Source: Qipengyuania qiaonensis
GTDB lineage: Bacteria; Pseudomonadota; Alphaproteobacteria; Sphingomonadales; Sphingomonadaceae
Direction of reading: 5' to 3'
Assembly: GCF_019711515.1 (NCBI RefSeq)
Contig: NZ_JAIGNO010000005.1
Location: 124,001 to 188,000, forward strand
DNA: 64,000 bases
Under the pieces are notes generated by a model, which saw only the letters and a list, made by a program, of their open reading frames with translations, searched no databases and had not been told where the DNA came from. Position 1 is the stretch's first letter. Each line of letters starts with the position of its first letter. Of the stretch, positions 26,351-34,005 are shown one piece after another. Made by a program: the position numbers and the translations under genes.

Positions 26351-27196
26351 ATGGCGAGCGCGCTTGAGACGATCGAGGAGCATCGCAGCCACGGCGGCGT
26401 TCAGGGTGTCTATCGCCACGCCTCGCGCAGCACCGCTACCGAGATGATTTTTTCCGTCTTCGTGCCTGAGCACGAAGAGGGTGTGGCGCTGCCGGTACTG
26501 TGGTTCCTCTCCGGGCTGACCTGCACCCATGCCAATGTTACCGAGAAGGGCGAATACCGCGCTGCCTGTGCGGAGCACGGTGTGATTTTCGTGGCTCCCG
26601 ATACTTCGCCACGTGGCGAAGATGTGCCCGATCACGAGGCCTATGATTTCGGCCAGGGCGCAGGCTTCTATGTCGATGCGACCGAGGCACCTTGGGCCGG
26701 GCATTTTCACATGCGCAGCTATATCGAGCACGAACTGCCCGCGTTGATCGGTGCGCATTTCCCTGCCGACATGCAGCGACAGGCAATCACCGGCCATTCC
26801 ATGGGCGGGCACGGGGCGCTCACAATCGGCCTGCGCAATCCCGGACGTTTCCGTTCGATCAGCGCTTTCTCGCCGATCGTCAGCCCGCTGAACTGCCCAT
26901 GGGGCGACAAGGCGCTGGGCGGCTATCTCGGTTCCGATCGCGGCATTTGGCGCGAATACGATGCGTGTGCGCTAATCGAAGACGGTGCGCGGGTCGAGAA
27001 CCTGCTTGTCGATCAGGGCACGGCGGACAATTTCCTCGAAGAACAGCTCAAAACCGAACTGCTGGCCAGGGCGTGCGATGCTGCGGAAATCTCGGCGGAA
27101 ATCCGCATGCAGGAAGGGTATGACCATTCCTATTACTTCATCTCGAGTTTCCTCGCCGAACATGTCGGCTGGCATGCCCGTCACTTGCGCAGCTAA
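26351..27196 (+). CDS. fghA: S-formylglutathione hydrolase
   Basis: A 281-residue alpha/beta hydrolase (esterase D family) that releases formate and glutathione. The nucleophile is in TGHSMGGHGAL (Ser at residue 150). LWFLSGLTCTHANVTEKGEY, PDTSPRGEDVPDHEAYDFG and YDHSYYFISSF (catalytic His) are family signatures. Together with frmA it completes glutathione-dependent formaldehyde oxidation. It is the last gene of the four-gene run, ending 38 bp before a convergent transporter gene. Confidence 0.95.
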   Translation: MASALETIEEHRSHGGVQGVYRHASRSTATEMIFSVFVPEHEEGVALPVLWFLSGLTCTHANVTEKGEYRAACAEHGVIFVAPDTSPRGEDVPDHEAYDFGQGAGFYVDATEAPWAGHFHMRSYIEHELPALIGAHFPADMQRQAITGHSMGGHGALTIGLRNPGRFRSISAFSPIVSPLNCPWGDKALGGYLGSDRGIWREYDACALIEDGARVENLLVDQGTADNFLEEQLKTELLARACDAAEISAEIRMQEGYDHSYYFISSFLAEHVGWHARHLRS

Positions 27197-27234
27197 ATCC
27201 TTCAGAGGTGAACTAAGGACGGAACCGGTCGTCC

Positions 27235-27918
27235 CTAACGCCGGTCGAGCCAGCGAGCGAGCGCGACTCCGCCGGTAATCAGGAACGGCACCAGCACCAG
27301 GCTCAGCGCGACCTTGGCGATGACCTGGCCAATCAGCAGATTGGTGATCTCGAACTGGCCGTAAAAGGCGAGCGTGATGAAGATCACGGAATCGATCGCC
27401 TGGCTCAGTGCGGAGGCAATCGCGCCGCGGACCATCAGCGATACGGTCGATGTGCCTCCCGACGAACCGCGCAGGCGCGAGAAGATCCACACATTGAGCA
27501 GCAGTGAAACGATATAGGCGGCGGGGCCTGCCATCCATACGCGCCACAGGGTCGCATGAACGCGCTCGAACGCGGCCAGGTCCTCGCCGCGGAACTCGAC
27601 CATTTCGACCGAGGCGGGAAGATTGAGCACAAGCTGCATCAGCAGCGAGGCTATCAGCAGAGGAATAAAACCCCACCAGACGATCCGGTTGGCGAGCTTC
27701 TCGCCATAGAGCTGCGCGATCGTGCTCGAAATCACGACCAACAGAAGAAAAGCGAATATGCCCGATTCGACGGCCAGTTCCGTTGGCCAGAGCTGGACCT
27801 GCTTGAAGGCCAGCACCCCCGCCAGCACGGTCATCCCGCCATATAGCAGCGTGTAGACAAACAGACCCAGCGGCATGGCTGCGGCGGCGAGCCGGGTTTG
27901 GTTGGCGGGTTCGGTCAT
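27235..27918 (-). CDS. Queuosine-precursor (VUT/YhhQ) family transporter
   Basis: A 227-residue inner-membrane protein with about six hydrophobic helices. WTELAVESGIFAFLLLVVISSTIAQLYG, the family motif region GPAAYIVSLLLNVWIFSRLR and the late segment SQAIDSVIFITLAFYGQ match the VUT/YhhQ group, which imports 7-cyano- or 7-aminomethyl-7-deazaguanine for queuosine tRNA modification. I saw no preQ1 riboswitch in the short leader. A small hairpin (GACGGC/GCCGTC, 27942-27956) lies there. It is divergent from the nucleoside transporter, so the two nucleobase or nucleoside carriers may share a control region. Confidence 0.85.
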   Translation of the reverse strand: MTEPANQTRLAAAAMPLGLFVYTLLYGGMTVLAGVLAFKQVQLWPTELAVESGIFAFLLLVVISSTIAQLYGEKLANRIVWWGFIPLLIASLLMQLVLNLPASVEMVEFRGEDLAAFERVHATLWRVWMAGPAAYIVSLLLNVWIFSRLRGSSGGTSTVSLMVRGAIASALSQAIDSVIFITLAFYGQFEITNLLIGQVIAKVALSLVLVPFLITGGVALARWLDRR

Positions 27919-28045
27919 TAATCGGCCTTGTCAGTTTCGTGGACGGCACAGCCGTCAGCATGTGGCGAAAATTGACTAATGGAGCAGTGCAAGCAAGACA
28001 GCAGTCGATTTCATCCGCAACTTGTCCTTTCCCGAAGGGAGCCCG

Positions 28046-29392
28046 ATGTCGCCCATCCTGATCAATCTCGCCGGCATAATGGCGATCCTGCTGATCGCCT
28101 TCCTGCTGTCGACGGGCAAGCGGCGTATCCGGCTGCGCGTTGTGGGTGCCGCCTTCGCATTGCAGGCGCTGATGGCACTTCTGGTTCTGCGCACGCCGTG
28201 GGGCGTGCAGTTGATTCAGGCGATGTCGAACGGCGTGATTGCGCTGCTCGACTATTCGAAAGTGGGGATCGAGGCGGTGTTCGGCTCGATGGATGCCAAC
28301 CCGTTCACCAACACGTTCCTCATCGCCGCGCTACCGGTGATCGTCTTTTTTGCCGCCATCGTTTCGATCCTCTATCACTGGGGCATCATGCAGCGCTTGG
28401 TGCGCTGGGTCGGCGGCGCGATCGGCTGGATCACCGGGATCAGCAAGGTCGAGGCGCTCGGCAGTGCGGCCAATATCTTTGTCGGACAATCGGAAAGTCC
28501 GCTGGTCGTCCGCCCCTATCTCGCCGCGTTGACGCCCAGTCGCCTGTTCACTCTGATGAGCGTAGGCATGGCGGGGGTCGCCGGTACCATCCTGGCTGCC
28601 TATGCCAGCTTCATCGGAGCGGAGGCGGTGCCTTTCCTGCTCGCCGCGGCTTTCATGTCCGCGCCGGGCGGCATATTGATGGCCAAGATCATCATGCCCG
28701 ACGATGATAGCATGCTGGCGCGCGATGCCGCCGAAATGGCCGGTGTCGATCCGGAAGACGAGATCGTCCTGCCGAAGTCGCGCATCAGTGCCGAGGGTCC
28801 CGCCGCATTGACCGAGAGCGGGAAGGCGCACGAGGTGGAGGTCGCAGAAACGTTCGAGGAAGGTCACAAGCCGGCTAATGTGATCGAGGCCGCCGCGCAG
28901 GGAACGCAGACAGGGGTCAAACTCGCCGTGGCGGTCGGTGCGATGGTCATGGTATTCGTGGCGCTGGTGGCGCTGGCCAACGGCATTCTTGGCGGGATCG
29001 GCGGCTGGTTCGGCTATCCCGACGTGAGCTTCCAGCAACTGCTCGGCTTCGTCTTTGCCCCAGTCATGTACCTGATCGGAATCCCCTGGGAGCAGGCGGG
29101 GGTCGCGGGCGGGCTGTTCGGCACCAAGATCGTGCTCAACGAATTCGTCGCCTTCATCGAACTCGGTGCTATGGATGCAAGCGTTCTGACCGAACGCAGC
29201 AGGGCCATTATCACTTTTGCGCTGTGCGGCTTTGCCAATTTCAGCTCGATCGCCATCCAGATGGCGGTAACCGGCGGGCTGGCACCGAACCAGCGCCCGG
29301 TGATCGCCAAGCTCGGCCTGCGTGCGCTCGCTGCCGGCTCGCTCGCCAACCTCATGAGCGCGGCGCTGGCGGGACTGTTTCTGCCATACTAA
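28046..29392 (+). CDS. nupC: NupC-family concentrative nucleoside transporter
   Basis: A 448-residue inner-membrane symporter for nucleosides. The N-terminal helices, the signature GSAANIFVGQSESPLVVRPYL and the C-terminal TKIVLNEFVAFIEL and FALCGFANFSSIAIQMAVTG are characteristic of concentrative nucleoside transporters. Helices alternate with a hydrophilic loop of about 60 residues (around 240-300) that is longer than in E. coli NupC. The ATG at 28046 is preceded by GAAGGGAG, which decides it over the TTG at 28022. The 2-oxoglutarate oxygenase gene follows 12 bp later. Confidence 0.93.
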   Translation: MSPILINLAGIMAILLIAFLLSTGKRRIRLRVVGAAFALQALMALLVLRTPWGVQLIQAMSNGVIALLDYSKVGIEAVFGSMDANPFTNTFLIAALPVIVFFAAIVSILYHWGIMQRLVRWVGGAIGWITGISKVEALGSAANIFVGQSESPLVVRPYLAALTPSRLFTLMSVGMAGVAGTILAAYASFIGAEAVPFLLAAAFMSAPGGILMAKIIMPDDDSMLARDAAEMAGVDPEDEIVLPKSRISAEGPAALTESGKAHEVEVAETFEEGHKPANVIEAAAQGTQTGVKLAVAVGAMVMVFVALVALANGILGGIGGWFGYPDVSFQQLLGFVFAPVMYLIGIPWEQAGVAGGLFGTKIVLNEFVAFIELGAMDASVLTERSRAIITFALCGFANFSSIAIQMAVTGGLAPNQRPVIAKLGLRALAAGSLANLMSAALAGLFLPY

Positions 29393-29404
29393 AGAACGCT
29401 CGTT

Positions 29405-30346
29405 ATGACCGATTCGAACACCGACATCGCGGTCGTGTCCCTGGCACAGCCGCTTGAGAGTATTGCCGATGAGCTGGGGCGCAGCTTCGAGGAATATGGC
29501 TTCGCGGTCATCCGCGATCACGGCATCCCGCAGGAACTGATCGACCGCGCCGAAAAGCTGTCGAAGGAATTCTTCGCGCTGCCCGACGATGCGAAGAAGG
29601 CGTACCATATCCCCGGCGGCGGCGGTGCACGGGGCTACACCCCGTTCGGCACCGAAAAGGCCAAGGATGCGAAGGTGCACGATCTAAAGGAATTCTGGCA
29701 CGTCGGGCGCGAATTGTCGGCAGGGCACGATCTGGCGAAGTACATGGCCGACAATATTTGGCCGGACGAAGTGGACGGCTTTCGCGAGACGTTCACGGAG
29801 CTTTATGCAGCCTTCGAGCAAGCTGGCGGACGGGTGCTCGAGGGTATCGCGCTCCATCTCGGCCTGCCCCGCGATTTCTTTGCCGCCACTGTCGAAGACG
29901 GGAATTCGGTCATGCGTCTGCTACGCTACCCTCCGCTCGAAGGCGAGGAAGCCCAAGGCGCGATCCGTGCAGCGGCGCATGGGGACATCAACACCATCAC
30001 GCTGCTGTTGGGCGCTGAAGAGGCGGGGCTGGAACTGCTGACCGCGCAGGGCGAATGGAAAGCCGTCGACCCACCCGAAGGCGCGCTGGTGGTCAATATC
30101 GGCGACATGCTCGACCGGCTGACCAACGGCAAGCTGCGCTCGACCACGCATCGGGTGGTGAACCCGCGCGGTGAGGCGGCTTATCGCGCACGGTATTCGA
30201 TGCCGTTTTTCCTCCACTTCCGGCCCGACTACGTGATCGAGACTCTGCCGTCCTGCATCGATCCCGAACAACCGCAAGATCATCCGGAAGCGATCTCGAG
30301 TCACGATTTTCTGATGCAACGTTTGCGAGAGATCAATCTGGCCTGA
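29405..30346 (+). CDS. Isopenicillin N synthase-family 2-oxoglutarate/Fe(II) dioxygenase
   Basis: A 313-residue non-heme iron oxygenase. The N-terminal DIOX_N part has EEYGFAVIRDHGIPQELID and ARGYTPFGTEKAKDAKVHDLKEFW. The jelly-roll core has the iron ligands His and Asp in AAHGDINTITLLL and the distal His in STTHRVVNP, then RYSMPFF with the arginine that binds 2-oxoglutarate. The layout resembles gibberellin-oxidase-like and IPNS-like proteins. The substrate is unknown. It is 12 bp downstream of nupC, so a nucleoside-derived or purine-like substrate is possible but only inferred. Confidence 0.9.
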   Translation: MTDSNTDIAVVSLAQPLESIADELGRSFEEYGFAVIRDHGIPQELIDRAEKLSKEFFALPDDAKKAYHIPGGGGARGYTPFGTEKAKDAKVHDLKEFWHVGRELSAGHDLAKYMADNIWPDEVDGFRETFTELYAAFEQAGGRVLEGIALHLGLPRDFFAATVEDGNSVMRLLRYPPLEGEEAQGAIRAAAHGDINTITLLLGAEEAGLELLTAQGEWKAVDPPEGALVVNIGDMLDRLTNGKLRSTTHRVVNPRGEAAYRARYSMPFFLHFRPDYVIETLPSCIDPEQPQDHPEAISSHDFLMQRLREINLA

Positions 30347-30598
30347 ACACTGGGACGAGAGCGAAACCGTTGCAATCGAGCATCAGCCAATGGTTTTTCG
30401 GATTTGTGGCGAAATTGCCACGCAAAAAAATCGTCTATTTTCATCGTGTTGATGATTCCGTGTGCGGGTGCGTCTCGCATGTGCAACATTTGTCTTGATC
30501 CTGTCATAAAAAGATAGCTTGGGCGGGGCGTCCTCCCGGAAGCGGGAGCGCGCTATCCAGTTTCAGCAAACCTTTAACGAGACGAAGGGATCATCTCG

Positions 30599-33166
30599 AT
30601 GAAGTTCAAGTATCTCCTGGCCGCATCGGTGGTCAGCACCGCCAGCGCCATGGTCGCCGCCCCGGCAGCCGCACAATCGACCGGTTCGATCGATTTCGAC
30701 GACAATGTCATCGTTGTTTCCGGCGCTCGTTCATCCGATGTCGGCGGTGTCGACATTCCCGATACGCCGAAAGCGAAGGTGCAGCTCGATTCAGAACTGA
30801 TCCTGCGTCAGGCCCCAGGCCAGACGATCAACGACACGCTGAACCTGGTCCCCGGTGTCAGCTTCACCAACAACGATCCGTTCGGCTCGCTCGGTGGTAA
30901 CTTCACGATCCGCGGCTTCAATTCGGACCGTATTTCGCAGACGTTCGACGGTATTCCGCTGAACGATTCGGGGAACTACGCGCTCTACACCAACCAGATG
31001 GTCGATCCGGAAATCATCGAATCCGCGACGGTCACCCTCGGTTCGACGGACGTCGACAGCCCGACGGCAGCAGCAGCGGGCGGCACGATCAATATCCGTA
31101 GCAAGGTTCCGGACGACGAGTTTGGCGTCCAGACCACGCTGACTTACGGCAATATCATCTCGAGGGGCGATCCGGGCGATCGCATGATGTATCGCTTCTT
31201 CGGCAAGATCGAAACCGGTGAAATCACCCCCGGCGGCCTCAAGGCTTTCTTCAGCGCCTCGCGCACGGAGAACGACTCTACGTTCTCTAACTACGGTGGC
31301 GTCGATAAGCAGCAGTATAACGGTAAGATTTTCCAGCCGTTGGGCGACAATGGAGACTTCGTCTCGATTGCGGCTCACTACAATCAGAACCGCAACAACT
31401 TCAACGGTTCGCCGGTGAATTTCAGCGGGATCGAAACCTACGCGATCCAGGAACCGGAGGATCGTTTCTACGAATTGTTCGACGGTACGCCTTGTACGTT
31501 GGCAACACCCGTGTTTGAAACGTCTGCTGACATTGTTGACCCGTCTAATGTCGATGATTTCATCGCTTATAGCGATGCCGATGGTTACAATAGCTGTGGT
31601 ACCCCGTTCGAGCGCCGTTACAACCCGTCCAACACAGGCAACGTTCGCGCTAGTTCGCTGTTTACGCTCAGCGATAAGTTGACGTTGACAGTTGATCCCA
31701 GTTTCCAATGGGTCAAGGCAAATGGCGGTGGTACGTCGATCGGCTACGAAGGATTTTCCGCTGACGGATATACTGGAGGTATCTTCACCGGTGACATCCG
31801 CAATCGGACGCGCATTCGTGTCACAGAGAACGACGACGGAACGAGTTCCATTTCTCCAAGTGCGACACAGTACTATTATTTCGGCGGCGTTGACCTAAAT
31901 GGCGACGGCGATACGCTGGACTACGTAACGATCTTGTCGCCAAGTCATACGCAGACCAAGCGCTATGGCGTTATCGCCAACCTGATCTATGATATCACTC
32001 CGGATCATCGCGTGCGTCTTGCCTACACGCTCGATCATGCGCGCCATCGCCAGACAGGTACCGCTGGATCGTTGTTGCTCAATGCCGAACCGGTTGATGT
32101 CTTCCCGATCAACGATCCTCTGCTTGATGCAGATGGCGTCGCGCCACAGAAGCGTAACCGCAAATCTTTCGCGATCCTTAATCAGGTTTCGGCGGAGTAT
32201 CGCGGCCAGTTTGGTGGGCTCACCGCGACGCTCGGCCTGCGCGTACCGTTCTTCGAACGCGAACTGAACCAATTTTGTGTCACCACGGATGCCTCAGGTA
32301 ACGTGAACTGCATCAACGGTGATGCAGCGATTGCCGACTATCTTGTAGAGAACCCAAGTTTTGTTGCTCCTGTTTCGGCTACATACAAGTACGACAAGCT
32401 GCTGCCGAACGTAGGCTTGACCTACGAAATTACCCCTTCGACAAGCATCTTTGCAAGCTATGCGAAGAACCTGTCCGTACCGGGAACAGACGCTCTTTAC
32501 GGTTCGCTGTTCGTGGGCGTTGCTCCGGTTCCGGAAACCTCGGACTCGTTCGACCTTGGCGTTCGCTACCAGACCGGCAATATCCAAGCGCAGGTCACCG
32601 GTTGGTATAACCAGTACAACAACCGTCTCGCCACCGCCTACGATCCGATCCTGGATCGCAGCATAACGCGCAACCTCGGCAAAGTAGAAAAATACGGCGT
32701 CGACGGCAGCATTGCCTGGAAGCCGGCTGATCCGTTTCTCCTCTACGTTTTCGGCTCTTACCTGAAGTCGGAAATCAAGGACGACGTGCAGATCGGCGCG
32801 GATTCGTTTGCGGCAACGGCTGGCAAGCGCGAATCGGGAGCGCCGAAATTCAGCTTCGGCGCTCGCGCGCAGGCTGAACTCGGTCCGGTTGAAATCGGCG
32901 CGCAGATCAAGCGCACCGGTTCGCGTTTCCTGAACGACATCAACACGGTCGAACTGCCCGGCTATACCGTGGCCGATCTCGACATGCGTCTGTCGCTGGG
33001 CCATTTCAACGAGGACTTCGAGAAGGCGTACTTCCAGATCAACGTCCTGAATGTTCTGGATGAGATCTATATCGGTTCGGCTGGAACTGGCCTGACGACT
33101 TCGGGCGGGTTCGTGAACATTGGTCCGCCGCGTGCATTCACCGCTTCGCTGATCTGGGGCTTCTAA
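30599..33166 (+). CDS. TonB-dependent outer-membrane receptor with AT-rich central part
   Basis: An 855-residue receptor. A signal peptide (MKFKYLLAASVVSTASAMVAAPAAAQ) and a TonB box-like NVIVVSGARS lead into the plug (LNLVPGVSFTNNDPFGSLGGNFTIRGFNSDRISQTFDGIPLN) and a barrel ending in AFTASLIWGF. The plug style, with FNSDRISQTFDGIPLND and STDVDSPTAAAAGGTINI, resembles receptors for oligosaccharides or unusual iron ligands. From about residue 220 to 620 the codons are clearly richer in A and T than the ends. A clear intrinsic terminator follows, and the TonB-like protein is next. Confidence 0.92.
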   Translation: MKFKYLLAASVVSTASAMVAAPAAAQSTGSIDFDDNVIVVSGARSSDVGGVDIPDTPKAKVQLDSELILRQAPGQTINDTLNLVPGVSFTNNDPFGSLGGNFTIRGFNSDRISQTFDGIPLNDSGNYALYTNQMVDPEIIESATVTLGSTDVDSPTAAAAGGTINIRSKVPDDEFGVQTTLTYGNIISRGDPGDRMMYRFFGKIETGEITPGGLKAFFSASRTENDSTFSNYGGVDKQQYNGKIFQPLGDNGDFVSIAAHYNQNRNNFNGSPVNFSGIETYAIQEPEDRFYELFDGTPCTLATPVFETSADIVDPSNVDDFIAYSDADGYNSCGTPFERRYNPSNTGNVRASSLFTLSDKLTLTVDPSFQWVKANGGGTSIGYEGFSADGYTGGIFTGDIRNRTRIRVTENDDGTSSISPSATQYYYFGGVDLNGDGDTLDYVTILSPSHTQTKRYGVIANLIYDITPDHRVRLAYTLDHARHRQTGTAGSLLLNAEPVDVFPINDPLLDADGVAPQKRNRKSFAILNQVSAEYRGQFGGLTATLGLRVPFFERELNQFCVTTDASGNVNCINGDAAIADYLVENPSFVAPVSATYKYDKLLPNVGLTYEITPSTSIFASYAKNLSVPGTDALYGSLFVGVAPVPETSDSFDLGVRYQTGNIQAQVTGWYNQYNNRLATAYDPILDRSITRNLGKVEKYGVDGSIAWKPADPFLLYVFGSYLKSEIKDDVQIGADSFAATAGKRESGAPKFSFGARAQAELGPVEIGAQIKRTGSRFLNDINTVELPGYTVADLDMRLSLGHFNEDFEKAYFQINVLNVLDEIYIGSAGTGLTTSGGFVNIGPPRAFTASLIWGF

Positions 33167-33193
33167 GCTTCCACTTCGCGAGGGCGAAATTCA

Positions 33194-33228
33194 GGGCGGT
33201 CCTCCTCACGGAGGGCCGCCCTTTTCTT
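33194..33228 (+). terminator. Intrinsic terminator of the second TonB receptor
   Basis: GGGCGGtCCTCC and GGAGGgCCGCCC form a 12-bp stem (one mismatch) around a TCAC loop, followed by TTTTCTT. It starts 27 bp after the stop codon. Confidence 0.85.
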
Positions 33229-33282
33229 GTCGCCGGCACGGTAGTGACCGGATTGGGCGGAGCCGCTATCCCGTTTCAGGCG

Positions 33283-34005
33283 ATGGACGAACAGGTCACC
33301 CGATATGCGCAGACGCGCAGAAGGCCCAATCCGTGGGTGATCCTGCTGATCGTCCTGATCCATGTCGCCATCTTCTACGTTCTCGTCCGCAGTCTGGCGC
33401 CGTCGGCCGTGGCGCGGGTCGAGCAAACGGTGGTGTCCGCCTTTACCGTAACCGTGATAGCGCCCGAACCCGAGCCGGAGCCCGAAGAGCCCGACCCCGC
33501 CGGAGCGCAGGGCGATCCCGGTCGTGAGGCGGTGCCCAAACCGGTGGCTGCCCCCGAACCGCAAGTGCGCAGACCCGAAGCTTCGCCTGTGCCACGAGCT
33601 TCTTCGACCGGTACGGCGAACAACTCGGGAGCGGCCGACGACGGGGACGGTGCTGGCCGCGCCGGCCAGGGCGAGGGCACGGGAAGCGGCGATGGCGGCA
33701 GTGGCCAAGGCGGCGGCGCGGCGACGAAGCCGGTGCTGGTTAGGGCGATCACCGATGCCGGCGCCTTTCCCATTCCGCCCGGGGGACGACAGGTCCGGAT
33801 CGGTAAGTCGGTAATCGTGCGGCTGATCGTATCGGCGCAAGGCCGCGCGACACAATGCAGCATTTATCGCCCCAGCCCGTTCCCGGAAACCGATGCAGCC
33901 GTGTGTCGGCTGGCGCTGGATCAGCTACGCTTCGAACCCGCGCGCGATGCGGAAGGAAATCCGGTCTCCGCGACCTTTTTCTACCAGCAAAGATTCTTCA
34001 ACTAG
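33283..34005 (+). CDS. TonB-like energy-transducing protein
   Basis: A 240-residue inner-membrane protein. One N-terminal helix (PWVILLIVLIHVAIFYVLV) is followed by a Pro/Glu-rich spacer (PEPEPEPEEPDP) and a long Gly/Ser/Ala-rich linker. The C-terminal region ends with the TonB-like motif FATCRLALDQLRFEPARD plus the aromatic tail YYQQRFFN. This suits a TonB analogue that transfers energy to outer-membrane receptors, in keeping with the receptor gene just upstream. The start at 33283 is chosen for the helix position. The GTG at 33244 would add 13 residues. Its end overlaps the bacteriophytochrome gene by 8 bp, tail to tail. Confidence 0.75.
   Translation: MDEQVTRYAQTRRRPNPWVILLIVLIHVAIFYVLVRSLAPSAVARVEQTVVSAFTVTVIAPEPEPEPEEPDPAGAQGDPGREAVPKPVAAPEPQVRRPEASPVPRASSTGTANNSGAADDGDGAGRAGQGEGTGSGDGGSGQGGGAATKPVLVRAITDAGAFPIPPGGRQVRIGKSVIVRLIVSAQGRATQCSIYRPSPFPETDAAVCRLALDQLRFEPARDAEGNPVSATFFYQQRFFN

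Noticed and set aside
27919-28045. preQ1 riboswitch before the queuosine-precursor transporter
   Set aside because: The leader is short, and I do not see the preQ1 core. Only a small hairpin is visible.
28331-29680. Long minus-strand open frame (449 codons) across nupC and the oxygenase gene
   Set aside because: It covers two well-supported plus-strand genes and has a composition typical of antisense frames.
30405-30435. Terminator-like hairpin GTGGC/GCCAC followed by seven A
   Set aside because: The A tract is on the wrong side for a plus-strand terminator, and on the minus strand the T tract precedes the stem.
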